From VAZQ01 sp963840535 (GTDB lineage: Bacteria; Pseudomonadota; Alphaproteobacteria; Rhizobiales; Xanthobacteraceae): DNA of 64,000 nucleotides. The stretch covers positions 1-64,000 of the forward strand of contig CAWIZJ010000007.1 of the NCBI GenBank assembly GCA_963840535.1, in the 5' to 3' direction. The notes under the pieces are model-generated. The model had not been told where the DNA came from and ran no database searches. It worked only from the letters and a program-made list of their open reading frames with translations. How positions within the stretch are numbered: position 1 is the stretch's first letter; the number at the start of each line of letters is the position of its first letter. Shown here in pieces: positions 26,677-35,271 of this stretch. The position numbers and the translations under genes are program-made.

Positions 26677-26899
26677 CCGTTCGGCGCCTGGGACGCAGCA
26701 GCCTGCCGCCGGACACGTCCTTGACTTCGGTCGGCCGCATTCATAGGTTCCACGCGCTCTCGCATAGAGCCGAAGATGAACCGCCAACCGGTCCCCGGAG
26801 GCCGGAGGCAACCGCCCGACAGCGCGATGCGCCCTCGGGCGCCACAGGTGCTTGCAGACGCCGCGTCGCGGATGCGGGCTGCCGCGCAGAGGTAGGTCG
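26677..26899. promoter_or_regulatory. Upstream region of the ffh operon
   Basis: A 223-bp non-coding stretch that should contain the promoter for ffh and perhaps the whole operon. It holds stable local hairpins, for example GCGCC with GGCGC around CTCG near 26825-26840. I could not match it to a known structured RNA. AGAGG sits 8 bp before the ffh ATG at 26900. Confidence 0.4.
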
Positions 26900-28453
26900 A
26901 TGTTCGATACACTGTCGGAACGGCTCGGCGGCATATTCGATCGCCTGACCCGCCGTGGTGCCCTGACCGAGGCCGATGTCGATGTGGCATTGCGCGAGGT
27001 ACGCCGCGCGCTGCTCGAAGCCGACGTCGCCCTCGACGTGGTGCGCGCCTTCATCGATCGGGTGAAGAGCCAGGCGGTCGGCATCGAGGTCATTAAGTCG
27101 GTGACGCCCGGCCAGATGGTGGTGAAGATCGTGCACGACCAGCTGATCGAGACGCTGGGGGCGCACGGCGAGCCGATCGACCTCAACGCGGCGGCGCCGG
27201 TGCCGATCATGATGGTGGGGCTGCAGGGCTCCGGCAAGACCACGACCACGGCCAAGCTCGCCAAGCGTCTGAGCGAGCAGGCCCGGCGCAAGGTGCTCAT
27301 GGCTTCGCTCGACGTGCGTCGGCCCGCGGCCATGGAGCAGCTCGCCGTGCTCGGGCAGCAGATCGGCGTCGATTGCTTGCCGATCGTGGCGGGGCAGCAG
27401 CCCGCGCAAATCGCGCAACGAGCGCTGCAGGCCGGCCGCTTCGGCGGCTACGACGTGGTCATGCTCGATACCGCCGGCCGCACCACCCTCGACGAGGCCA
27501 TGATGGCGGAAGCTGCCGAGATCAAGCGCACCGCCGCTGCGCACGAGGTGCTGCTGGTCGCCGACGCGCTCACCGGCCAGGACGCGGTCAATCTCGCGCG
27601 CGCCTTCAACGAGCGGGTCGGGCTCACCGGTATCGTGCTGACCCGTGTCGACGGCGACGGTCGCGGCGGTGCAGCGCTGTCCATGCGGGCGGTGACGGGC
27701 AAGCCGATCAAGCTGATCGGCGTCGGCGAGAAGATCGACGCGCTTGAGGATTTCCATCCCGCACGCATCGCCGACCGCATCCTCGGCATGGGCGACATCA
27801 TCACGCTGGTGGAGAAGGCGGCCGCCACCATCGACGCCGAGAAGGCCGCTCGTGCCGCCGAGAGGATGCGCAAGGGTGCCTTCGATCTCTCCGATCTGCG
27901 CGAGCAGCTCACGCAGATGCAGCAGATGGGCGGCATGGCCGGGCTGATGGGCATGCTGCCCGGAGTTGCCAAGATGAAGAACCAGCTCGCGGCAGCCAAT
28001 CTCGACGAGCGCGTGCTCAAGCGCCAGGTCGCGATCATCGACTCCATGACCGTGCAGGAGCGCAGGAGCCCCGACCTGCTCAAGGCGAGCCGCAAGAAGC
28101 GCATCGCCTCCGGCTCCGGCACCAGGGTCGAGGACATCAACCGCATGCTCAAGATGCACCGCACCATGTCCGACGTGATGAAAGCGATGGGCGGCGGCAA
28201 GCGAGGTCCGATGGCCGGGCTCGCCAACATGCTCGGGCTGGGCGGCGGCATGCCGAGCCCGGAGCAGCTGCAGGAGCTCGCGCAGAAGATGCCGGGTGGT
28301 CTGCCCGGTGCGGCGGGGCAGCTGCCGACCATGCCCGGCCTGCCGCCCATGCCTGGCCTGCCGCCCAAGCTGCCCGGCGGTGCCCTGCTTCCCGGCCTCG
28401 GCGGCAAGCCGCCCGGGCTCGGCGGATGGCCCGGCTTCGGCAAGAAGAAATGA
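26900..28453 (+). CDS. ffh: Signal recognition particle protein Ffh (SRP54)
   Basis: 517 residues. Domain N (MFDTLSERLGGIFDRL...), GTPase domain G with GLQGSGKTTTTAKLAKRL, SLDVRRPAA, DTAGR, TRVDGDGRGGAALS and the EKIDALEDFHP segment, then a methionine-rich M domain (QMQQMGGMAGLMGMLPG, SGSGTRVEDINRMLKM) that binds SRP RNA and signal peptides. The tail is unusually long and Gly/Pro/Leu-rich, with repeats of MPGLPPMPGLPP. It starts the ffh-rpsP-rimM-trmD-rplS run, a standard alphaproteobacterial order. Confidence 0.97.
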   Translation: MFDTLSERLGGIFDRLTRRGALTEADVDVALREVRRALLEADVALDVVRAFIDRVKSQAVGIEVIKSVTPGQMVVKIVHDQLIETLGAHGEPIDLNAAAPVPIMMVGLQGSGKTTTTAKLAKRLSEQARRKVLMASLDVRRPAAMEQLAVLGQQIGVDCLPIVAGQQPAQIAQRALQAGRFGGYDVVMLDTAGRTTLDEAMMAEAAEIKRTAAAHEVLLVADALTGQDAVNLARAFNERVGLTGIVLTRVDGDGRGGAALSMRAVTGKPIKLIGVGEKIDALEDFHPARIADRILGMGDIITLVEKAAATIDAEKAARAAERMRKGAFDLSDLREQLTQMQQMGGMAGLMGMLPGVAKMKNQLAAANLDERVLKRQVAIIDSMTVQERRSPDLLKASRKKRIASGSGTRVEDINRMLKMHRTMSDVMKAMGGGKRGPMAGLANMLGLGGGMPSPEQLQELAQKMPGGLPGAAGQLPTMPGLPPMPGLPPKLPGGALLPGLGGKPPGLGGWPGFGKKK

Positions 28454-28493
28454 GCCAGTCACCAGACGACGCATCGAGAAGAAAGGAATCGCA

Positions 28494-28883
28494 ATGTCCC
28501 TGAGAATTCGTCTCGCCCGGGCCGGCACCAAGAAACGGCCGTTCTACCACATCGTGATTGCCGACAGCCGCTCGCCGCGCGACGGCCGCTTCATCGAGCG
28601 GCTCGGCTACTTCAATCCGCTGCTGCCCAAGGAGAAGACCGAGCGGTTCAAGCTCGATCTCGAGAAGACCAAGGCTTGGATCGCCAAGGGCGCGCTGCCG
28701 ACCGACCGCGTGCTGCGCTTCCTGGACGATGCCGGCGTGATGACGCGGGAGAAGCGCAACAATCCGACCCGCGCCACTCCGCGCAAGCAGCGCAAGGCAA
28801 TGGCGGAGGAGGCCGAGAAGGCTGCGGCTGCCGCCAAGGCCGCGGCTGCCGCCGCCGCCAAGGCGGCGGCGCCCGCGAGCTGA
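28494..28883 (+). CDS. rpsP: 30S ribosomal protein S16
   Basis: 129 residues. The first 80 are standard S16 (MSLRIRLARAGTKKRPFYHI, ADSRSPRDGRFIERLGYFNP). A low-complexity tail rich in Ala and Lys follows (EEAEKAAAAAKAAAA), longer than in most bacteria but common in this order. AAAGGAA lies 8 bp before the ATG; the gap to ffh is 40 bp. Confidence 0.97.
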   Translation: MSLRIRLARAGTKKRPFYHIVIADSRSPRDGRFIERLGYFNPLLPKEKTERFKLDLEKTKAWIAKGALPTDRVLRFLDDAGVMTREKRNNPTRATPRKQRKAMAEEAEKAAAAAKAAAAAAAKAAAPAS

Positions 28884-28903
28884 CGCTCGTCGGGAGGGGG
28901 TAG

Positions 28904-29428
28904 GTGCCAGACCGTATCTGCATCGCCCAGATCGGCGGCGCCCATGGCATCCGCGGCGAGGTGAAGCTCAAGTCGTTCACCGGCGATCCCATGGCGGTGA
29001 AGGAGTACGGGCCGCTCGAGAGCGAGGACCGCACGGCGTCGTTCGAGATCGAGGCGGTACGGCCGGCAAAGGGTCACCTGGTGGCGCGGCTGCGCGGTAT
29101 TGGTGATCGCAGCGCGGCCGAGCGGCTCGCCAATATCAGGCTGTTCGTGCCGCGCAGCCGCCTGCCGCCGCCGGCACCCGATGAGTACTATCACGCCGAT
29201 CTGATCGGGCTCGCCGCCGTGACTGCCGCAGGGATCGAGATCGGCACGGTCGTGGCGGTCCACGATTTCGGGGCGGGCGACATCCTGGAGCTGCGGCCGC
29301 ATGCGGGCGGCCCCACCATCCTGCTGCCGTTCACCGCTGCGTTCGTGCCGGACGTCGACATCGCCGGCGGACGGATCGTGGTGGCGCCGCCCACCGACTT
29401 CGAGAAAGGCGCTTCGAATGACGAGTAG
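28904..29428 (+). CDS. rimM: Ribosome maturation factor RimM
   Basis: 174 residues from a GTG start with GGGAGGGGG upstream. RimM N-domain: ICIAQIGGAHGIRGEVKLKSFT; PRC-barrel: EYYHADLIGLAAVTAAGIEIGTV and a late LLPFTAAFVPDVDIAGGRIVV. It assists 16S processing and late 30S head assembly. Lies between rpsP and trmD as usual. Confidence 0.95.
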   Translation: MPDRICIAQIGGAHGIRGEVKLKSFTGDPMAVKEYGPLESEDRTASFEIEAVRPAKGHLVARLRGIGDRSAAERLANIRLFVPRSRLPPPAPDEYYHADLIGLAAVTAAGIEIGTVVAVHDFGAGDILELRPHAGGPTILLPFTAAFVPDVDIAGGRIVVAPPTDFEKGASNDE

Positions 29429-29522
29429 CGGATGGCTCCGGCTGCCGGCCGCGGCTGGCCGCTCCCTGTACCGCCGCTTCACGCGTTCCGCGCGCGCCTG
29501 AAAAGATGCACATTGCCGAACC

Positions 29523-30245
29523 ATGTGGCACGCGACCGTCCTCACCATCTTCCCCGACATGTTTCCGGGTCCGCTCGGTGTGAGCCTCGCGGGTCGCGCG
29601 CTCACGACCGGGCTGTGGGCGCTCGATGCGATCGACATCCGCGCCTACGCGGCCGACAAGCATCGTTCGGTCGACGATACGCCGGCAGGCGGCGGACCCG
29701 GCATGGTGATGCGGGCCGACGTGCTCGCCCGTGCCATCGATGCGGCGGCTTCCGCCGACGATACGCGCCCGCGCCTGCTGATGAGCGCGCGCGGGGTGCC
29801 GCTGACGCAAGGCAGGGTCTCGAGCCTGGCGAGCGGCCGCGGTGCAATCGTCGTCTGCGGCCGTTTCGAGGGGGTTGACGAGCGCGTCATCGAAGGCCGC
29901 CGGCTCGAGGAGGTGTCGATCGGCGACTACGTGCTGTCGGGGGGCGAGGTTGCCGCCTTCGTGCTGCTCGACGCCTGCGTCCGGCTCCTCCCCGGAGTGA
30001 TGGGAAAGGCCGCTTCGGCCGAGGACGAGAGCTTCGCACAGGGCCTGCTCGAATACCCGCAGTATACTAGACCCCAGCTGTGGGAGGGGCGCTCCATTCC
30101 CGACGTCCTTGGCTGCGGCGACCATGCCAAGGTCGCGGCATGGCGGCACGCGCAGGCCGAGCGGCTCACGCGCGAGCGCCGGCCGGATCTGCTGTCGGCC
30201 CGGTCCACCGACGCTGCCGCCAAGAAGCCGCCCGCGGACGGGTGA
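29523..30245 (+). CDS. trmD: tRNA (guanine37-N1)-methyltransferase TrmD
   Basis: 240 residues. SPOUT trefoil-knot enzyme: starts ATVLTIFPDMFPGPLGVSLAG, has DDTPAGGGPGMVMRADVL, CGRFEGVDERVIE, the SAM-binding GDYVLSGGEVAAFVLLDA, and YTRPQLWEGRSIPDVLGCGDH. Methylates G37 beside the anticodon to prevent frameshifting. It follows rimM after about 95 bp and precedes rplS. Confidence 0.97.
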   Translation: MWHATVLTIFPDMFPGPLGVSLAGRALTTGLWALDAIDIRAYAADKHRSVDDTPAGGGPGMVMRADVLARAIDAAASADDTRPRLLMSARGVPLTQGRVSSLASGRGAIVVCGRFEGVDERVIEGRRLEEVSIGDYVLSGGEVAAFVLLDACVRLLPGVMGKAASAEDESFAQGLLEYPQYTRPQLWEGRSIPDVLGCGDHAKVAAWRHAQAERLTRERRPDLLSARSTDAAAKKPPADG

Positions 30246-30339
30246 CAAAGCTGCCGCGGTATCGTAGAAGCACGCCCGATCCGAACAACCGATAACTGCG
30301 CGCGCTGCGGAACCATGGCGCTGCGGATGGAGAATTCCC

Positions 30340-30741
30340 ATGAATTTGATTCAGGAGCTGGAGCGGGAGCAGGTTGCAAAGCTTTCTGCCGGCAAGGAGA
30401 TTCCGGATTTTCAGCCGGGCGACACGGTGCTCGTGAACGTCAAGGTGGTGGAAGGCGAGCGCACCCGCATCCAGGCCTATGAGGGCGTCTGCATCGGGCG
30501 GGCCGGCGCCGGCCTCAACGAGAATTTCACCGTGCGCAAGATCTCGTACGGTGAGGGCGTGGAGCGGGTATTCCCGCTCTATTCGCCGATGATCGACTCC
30601 ATCAAGATCGTCCGCCGCGGCAAGGTGCGCCGCGCCAAGCTCTATTATCTGCGCGGTCGCCGCGGCAAGGCGGCCCGCATCTCGGAGAAGCAGGATCACC
30701 GCGGCGGCAGCGGCGAGGCTGCGGAGAAGGCCGCCGGCTGA
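30340..30741 (+). CDS. rplS: 50S ribosomal protein L19
   Basis: 133 residues with the L19 core FQPGDTVLVNVKVVEGERTR, YEGVCIGRAGAGLNENFTVRK and RRGKVRRAKLYYLRGRRGKAARI. A short tail rich in Gly and Glu follows. It is the last ribosomal gene of the operon. Confidence 0.97.
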   Translation: MNLIQELEREQVAKLSAGKEIPDFQPGDTVLVNVKVVEGERTRIQAYEGVCIGRAGAGLNENFTVRKISYGEGVERVFPLYSPMIDSIKIVRRGKVRRAKLYYLRGRRGKAARISEKQDHRGGSGEAAEKAAG

Positions 30742-30770
30742 GGCGGCGCCAGAAACGGCGAACGGTCGGA

Positions 30771-30798
30771 TTGTGACAGTGCTCTTGTGACAGTACTC
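30771..30798. repeat. Tandem 14-bp repeat just before leuC
   Basis: TTGTGACAGTGCTC (30771-30784) is followed at once by TTGTGACAGTACTC (30785-30798), one mismatch in 14. The leuC ATG is at 30801, so the repeat fills the place where a Shine-Dalgarno sequence would be, and no AGGAG-like run is present there. Confidence 0.75.
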
Positions 30799-30800
30799 TA

Positions 30801-32207
30801 ATGAGCGAGCCGCGCACCCTCTACGACAAGATCTGGCAAGACCACCTGGTGGATGAGCAGCCGGACGGCACCTGCCTCATCTACGTCGATCGTCACCTCG
30901 TGCACGAGGTGACGAGCCCGCAGGCATTCGAGGGTCTGCGGCTGGCCGGCCGCAAGGTGCGCGCGCCGGAAAAGACGTTGTGCGTGGTCGATCACAACGT
31001 GCCGACCACCGACCGCAATCTCCCCAATCCCGATCCGGAGAGCGCGGCGCAGATCGCCTATCTGGCGGAGAACGCCAGGCTGTTCGGCCTCGAATATTTC
31101 GACGCGTTCGACAAGCGGCAAGGTATCGTCCACATCATCGGGCCGGAGCAGGGCTTCACCTTGCCGGGCGTCACGCTCGTCTGCGGCGACAGCCACACCG
31201 CCACCCACGGCGCGTTCGGCGCACTGGCCTACGGCATCGGCACGTCCGAGGTCGAGCATGTGCTGGCGACCCAGACCCTGGTGCAGACGAAATCGAAGAA
31301 CATGCGCGCCGTGGTCGACGGCAAGTTGCCGGCCGGCGTCACCGCCAAGGACATCATCCTCGCCATCATCGGCGAGATCGGCACCGCCGGCGGCACCGGC
31401 TATGCGCTCGAGTATGCCGGCGAGGCGATCCGCGCGCTGTCGATGGAAGGCCGCATGACGGTGTGCAACATGTCGATCGAGGGCGGCGCCAAGGCGGGCT
31501 TCATCGCACCCGACGAAAAGGCGTTCGCCTATCTCGAGGACCGCCCGCGCTCGCCGAAGGGCAAGCTTTGGGACGAGGCTATGCGTTACTGGGAGACGCT
31601 GCAATCGGACGACCGGGCCCATTTCGACCGCGAGATCAGGCTCGACGCCAGCAAGCTGCCGCCGCTGGTCACCTGGGGCACCAGCCCGGAGCAGGTGATC
31701 TCGGTCACCGGCCGCGTTCCCAGGCCGGAGGAGATCGCGGACGAGAACAAGCGTCGCGCCGCCGCGGCGTCGCTCGGCTACATGGGGCTCAAAGGGGGCG
31801 AGAAGATCACCGACATCGCGGTCGATCGCGTGTTCATCGGCTCCTGCACCAATGCGCGCATCGAGGACCTGCGCGCGGTCTCGCAGGTGGTCGACGGCAG
31901 GACCGTGAAGGCGAGCGTCAAGGCCATGATCGTGCCGGGGTCGGGCCTCGTGAAGGAGCAGGCCGAGGCCGAGGGACTCGACAAGATCTTCGTCAAGGCC
32001 GGTTTCGAATGGCGCGAGCCCGGTTGCTCCATGTGCCTGGCCATGAATCCGGACAAGCTGGCGCCCGGCGAGCGCTGCGCCTCGACGTCGAACCGCAATT
32101 TCGAGGGCCGTCAGGGCTACAAGGGCCGCACCCACCTGGTCTCGCCCGCCATGGCGGCGGCGGCAGCGATCGCCGGGCACTTCGTCGACGTGCGCGAGTG
32201 GAGTTGA
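30801..32207 (+). CDS. leuC: 3-isopropylmalate dehydratase large subunit
   Basis: 468 residues. Aconitase-family [4Fe-4S] enzyme of leucine synthesis: CGDSHTATHGAFGALAYGIG, the first cluster cysteine in FIGSCTNARIEDL, the other two in PGCSMCLAMNPD, then STSNRNFEGRQGYKGRTHL. It pairs with LeuD (37544-38149), 5.3 kb away, and LeuB (43925-45037). Lies 60 bp after rplS and may be read through from the ribosomal operon. Confidence 0.97.
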   Translation: MSEPRTLYDKIWQDHLVDEQPDGTCLIYVDRHLVHEVTSPQAFEGLRLAGRKVRAPEKTLCVVDHNVPTTDRNLPNPDPESAAQIAYLAENARLFGLEYFDAFDKRQGIVHIIGPEQGFTLPGVTLVCGDSHTATHGAFGALAYGIGTSEVEHVLATQTLVQTKSKNMRAVVDGKLPAGVTAKDIILAIIGEIGTAGGTGYALEYAGEAIRALSMEGRMTVCNMSIEGGAKAGFIAPDEKAFAYLEDRPRSPKGKLWDEAMRYWETLQSDDRAHFDREIRLDASKLPPLVTWGTSPEQVISVTGRVPRPEEIADENKRRAAAASLGYMGLKGGEKITDIAVDRVFIGSCTNARIEDLRAVSQVVDGRTVKASVKAMIVPGSGLVKEQAEAEGLDKIFVKAGFEWREPGCSMCLAMNPDKLAPGERCASTSNRNFEGRQGYKGRTHLVSPAMAAAAAIAGHFVDVREWS

Positions 32208-32210
32208 CCG

Positions 32211-32564
32211 TCAGCCCGGCTGCCACCAGCAACGCATTTGCGGGACGATGACCGGGCCGCTGATCCGGTTCTCCGGCGCCAGCCACGACGTGCATTGGCG
32301 CACGAAACCCGGACCCGGATATTCGTAGCGATAGGGGACGGGATAGTCCGTCGAGAACGTCCGGTACGGATAGGCCGGAGCGACCCGGATGCGGGTGCGT
32401 GGGCGAGCCGTTCGCGGTGTCGCCTGCGCGCGGGCCGAAAGCGTCGAACCCGTGTCCCGATGGACCGGGGATGCCTGCGCGCGTACCTCTTCGGTCGCCA
32501 CCAAGGCGAGCAGGACGACAGCCGTCGCGACGGCGCTGGCTACCGGTGCTGGTATCGCGGTCAT
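32211..32564 (-). CDS. Small secreted protein of the Bradyrhizobium-relative type
   Basis: 117 residues: a signal peptide (VASAVATAVVLLALVATEEVRAQA) and a short mature part rich in Tyr, Pro and Arg (RTRIRVAPAYPYR, PVPYRYEYPGPGFVRQC, VIVPQMRCWW), with two cysteines that could pair. I recall similar sequences as conserved hypothetical proteins in Bradyrhizobium and neighbours; not searched here. Its stop is 4 bp from the leuC stop (convergent). A second secreted protein of like composition is at 43524-43871. Confidence 0.65.
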   Translation of the reverse strand: MTAIPAPVASAVATAVVLLALVATEEVRAQASPVHRDTGSTLSARAQATPRTARPRTRIRVAPAYPYRTFSTDYPVPYRYEYPGPGFVRQCTSWLAPENRISGPVIVPQMRCWWQPG

Positions 32565-32734
32565 CCCGTCCTTCGGATATCTGCCCCACGCTTCCCGTAT
32601 ACGCTCGCCTATACCGGCGTGGCCGTCAATGTCGTGCGCATCGCGCGTTGCGCCGGTACCATGGGTCCTCGCCCGGTAGCGCTCTGGCCGCGCCGGATGA
32701 TTACACTAGCGTATCGCTGTCCTGGGACCAGACC

Positions 32735-33163
32735 ATGACCGATCCCCCGTTACCCGATCCGCTCGACTGGCGCACCCTCAAGGCCCCGTCGCTGGCCGAG
32801 CTCGAAGCTCTGGCCGAGACGGCATACGGGCGGCTGCCGCAGCACTTCCGCGCACTGTGCGAGGGCCTCGTGATCCACGTCGAGGACTTCCCGACCGACG
32901 AGGTGCTTGACGAGCTCGGCGCCGAGACCGAGTTCGACCTGCTCGGTTTGTTTCACGGGGTTGGCTTGCCGTTTCGTTCCGAAAGTGCATCGGGGCAGAT
33001 GCCCAACATGATCTGGCTCTACCGCCGGCCGATCCTCGACTATTGGGCCGAGCACGACGAGACGCTGGGCGCCATCGTCAGCCATGTTCTGGTGCATGAG
33101 ATCGGTCACCATTTCGGGCTCTCCGACCGCGACATGGCGAAAATCGAGGCGAGCGCAATGTAA
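32735..33163 (+). CDS. Zincin-like metallopeptidase family protein (DUF1025 type)
   Basis: 142 residues. The zinc site HEIGHHFGLSD at the C-terminal end has the HExxH core with a third ligand Asp after GLS. Before it comes the family's FPTDEVLDELGAETEFDLLGLFHG and MPNMIWLYRRPILDYWAE. Widespread in alphaproteobacteria as a small cytosolic protein; the substrate is not established. Start at 32735 chosen because the longer frame upstream is low-quality sequence. Confidence 0.85.
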   Translation: MTDPPLPDPLDWRTLKAPSLAELEALAETAYGRLPQHFRALCEGLVIHVEDFPTDEVLDELGAETEFDLLGLFHGVGLPFRSESASGQMPNMIWLYRRPILDYWAEHDETLGAIVSHVLVHEIGHHFGLSDRDMAKIEASAM

Positions 33164-33393
33164 GCGAACGCGGGGCGCCGCGTGGCCATTGCCGCAAGAT
33201 GCGGTGTGGAACCTGGTGCAGGCATTCGCGAGCGGCGCGTTTCGGCGCTCGCTGCGTCTCTCCGCCCAATATTAGATTAGACCTTGGTATAGGCTTTTAA
33301 TGTTTTCTTCTTATCGGCGTCGCCCCTACGGCCAATGGATCGCTTCGTTTCTCGCGCCTAGTCTTGCTGCCGTGCATGCATGAGGAGCGCGTC

Positions 33394-34662
33394 ATGAGCA
33401 ACCATTGCGTCGCGAACAACCATTGCGCTTACTGCTACGGCAAGTTTGGCCTTGTGCGGCACCGGCGCGGGTTCAAGAGCCTCTGTTCGAAGGCATGCGT
33501 CGATCGCTATATTGCGTGGCTGCGAGCCGACGTGCGAAAGCGCAGGGGCTGGCTTGATTGCCTCTACTCGACCTGCGGGCATGTAATCAATGATCGGTCT
33601 GAAGCGGCCCCGAATTTGCGCGCCCTCGGCTCGGTCGGCCTGCTCGTAGGGCTTGCGGCATTGCTGGCGAGTTTCGCCACCAAGGTCGAGGCGCAGGAAT
33701 TCCGGATCGAGGAGGCCCTCTCGGTACCTGGGCTCGCCGTCGCCCAGATCAAGCCGAAGACAATCGCGTTCATCGACCGGCCGGGTGAGGAATTGATCGA
33801 TCCCGACGCCGGCCTCATGCGCTTCGAGGACTGGATGCAGGCGCGGCCGGTTCAAAAGCAGTTCTTGAGTCCCTACCCGAGCTATCACGAGCCGAACGTC
33901 GAGATTGCCGTCGACGCAGTGCGCAGGCGCGTCAAGGAGAAGCTCCACATGTACGTGGGGCAGGCGCGGTTTGCGCTTGCACGGTCCCCGGATACGATCG
34001 ATTTGACGAGCTTCGTGACGCTGCCTTTCGTCGAGCGCATGGATCCGGCGATCAAGCACCGCGTGATCAGGTCCGCAGAAGCGATTTCGCCCAAGCATCC
34101 GCGCGCCGAGCACAACCAGCACCCGCTACGGCGCTGGTGCGAGGCAAGACAGCTCGCGATCTGTATTCACTCGCGCTACCAGCTCGAGGGTAAGCTTCCG
34201 ATCGGCATCGCCATTGCCAATAAAATTCGTGAAAGTCCCAGGAAAATAGCCGATTACCTCGAATTCGAGAGCGAGCTGACCGTGCGTTCGCCGGCGGAAG
34301 TCGCCGAGACTGGTCTTGCAGCGCTGAGCGGGCTTGATACCCCGTCGATCGGAGCGCTCGAACAGAACATTTTCTACGTCAACCAGATGATGCAGTTTGG
34401 CAAGCTGCTCGCGATCTTTCAGCGCCATCCGACCGATGCGGATCAGACGGTTGCGACGATTTTCATGGCGCTCGCGATCGAGTTGGCCATCATTGGAAAG
34501 CAAACGAAATACGCGAACGTACCGGTGCTGCGGAACCTGGTGCCCGCCCAGGTTCTGGCGGGCAAGAGCTCTTTCAACAGCGGTAAATCGATCAGCGCAG
34601 GTCTGCCGGTCTACGCACGCAATCGGATCAACGCCATTGCGGAGCTGCTCGAGCAAAATTGA
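33394..34662 (+). CDS. Unrecognised protein: zinc-ribbon-like N-terminus, membrane helix, extracytoplasmic domain
   Basis: About 422 residues from the ATG at 33394, preceded by GAGGAG. Residues 10-35 hold a Cys cluster (CAYCYGKFG, then SLCSKACVDRY) like a small treble-clef/zinc ribbon; I recall stand-alone proteins of about 50 residues with this pattern in Bradyrhizobium. A hydrophobic stretch (LGSVGLLVGLAALLASFATKV) ending in EAQ resembles a signal or anchor at residues about 80-102. The remaining 320 residues are soluble, with no motif I know. It looks like a translational fusion of a cytosolic zinc ribbon to an exported protein. No ATG lies just before the signal to allow separate translation. 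Confidence 0.6.
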   Translation: MSNHCVANNHCAYCYGKFGLVRHRRGFKSLCSKACVDRYIAWLRADVRKRRGWLDCLYSTCGHVINDRSEAAPNLRALGSVGLLVGLAALLASFATKVEAQEFRIEEALSVPGLAVAQIKPKTIAFIDRPGEELIDPDAGLMRFEDWMQARPVQKQFLSPYPSYHEPNVEIAVDAVRRRVKEKLHMYVGQARFALARSPDTIDLTSFVTLPFVERMDPAIKHRVIRSAEAISPKHPRAEHNQHPLRRWCEARQLAICIHSRYQLEGKLPIGIAIANKIRESPRKIADYLEFESELTVRSPAEVAETGLAALSGLDTPSIGALEQNIFYVNQMMQFGKLLAIFQRHPTDADQTVATIFMALAIELAIIGKQTKYANVPVLRNLVPAQVLAGKSSFNSGKSISAGLPVYARNRINAIAELLEQN

Positions 34663-34749
34663 TTTTGCCGTGGCAAATCACCGTCCCCATCTTTGTCGAT
34701 TCCGTCAGGTTCCGCGGTCAAGCGGTGGCAGAACGCGGCACGAATACCC

Positions 34750-34917
34750 ATGATTGGAGATCTTACCGACAGAAAAGCGCGGCAGGCCATCGAAAATGCG
34801 ATGGCTGATAAGGCCGCAGTCGAGGCCAGGGCGCAGAACACCGCGCGGCTGCGAGCCGAACGGCTCGCGCGCGAGGCGGCAGCGCTCCGGACGAGAAAAA
34901 AGGCAGCTTCGCGATAG
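34750..34917 (+). CDS. Small conserved basic/coiled-coil protein
   Basis: 55 residues from the ATG at 34750: DLTDRKARQAIENAMADKAA, then EARAQNTARLRAERLAREAA and a Lys-rich end. This is a familiar short helical protein of Bradyrhizobium relatives (recalled, not searched). Function unknown. It starts about 90 bp after the zinc-ribbon protein. Confidence 0.65.
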   Translation: MIGDLTDRKARQAIENAMADKAAVEARAQNTARLRAERLAREAAALRTRKKAASR

Positions 34918-34980
34918 CTCCTGGACACCCATCAGCAGACCCGGTCTGATCGAGGACAACGTCTCGAGCTCCACATCCAG

Positions 34981-35164
34981 CTAGTGTGCTGTCTCTAACG
35001 GTCGTGTCCCGGCTGCGGTGCAGCGCGAAGCTCTTGCGGAGCGGTGCAGCGCTGAGCCGGGACCGTTCCAGCGGCGGAGTTTGTAACGATCCCGGTTCTG
35101 CAGCGCACCACTTCGTGCTGCGCTGCGCCCGGGACACGTGCGATGCAAGCGTCCGAGTAGCTAG
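34981..35164. repeat. CTAGTG-bounded intergenic repeat, long type, copy 1
   Basis: About 184 bp, beginning CTAGTGTGCTGTCTC and ending at GTAGCTAG. It is nearly identical, in inverted orientation, to 46563-46751: only a few mismatches over about 174 bp, then different last bases. Inside are two imperfect hairpins built on GTCCCGG/CCGGGAC arms with TGCAGCGC repeats. It has no coding content. The high identity means recent copying or conversion. Confidence 0.88.
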
Positions 35165-35271
35165 CGGACCGGTCATCAGCAGGGTTAGGATCGCCGACGT
35201 GCCTGTCACACGGAAGCAGCAATGCCGACCCCGCCGCACCGGGCGCGGCCAACCCGGGAGGCTATTCGACC

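Noticed and set aside
26770..26860. SRP (4.5S) RNA gene before ffh
   Set aside because: The conserved domain IV sequence (GGAAGGAAGCAGCC-like) is absent.
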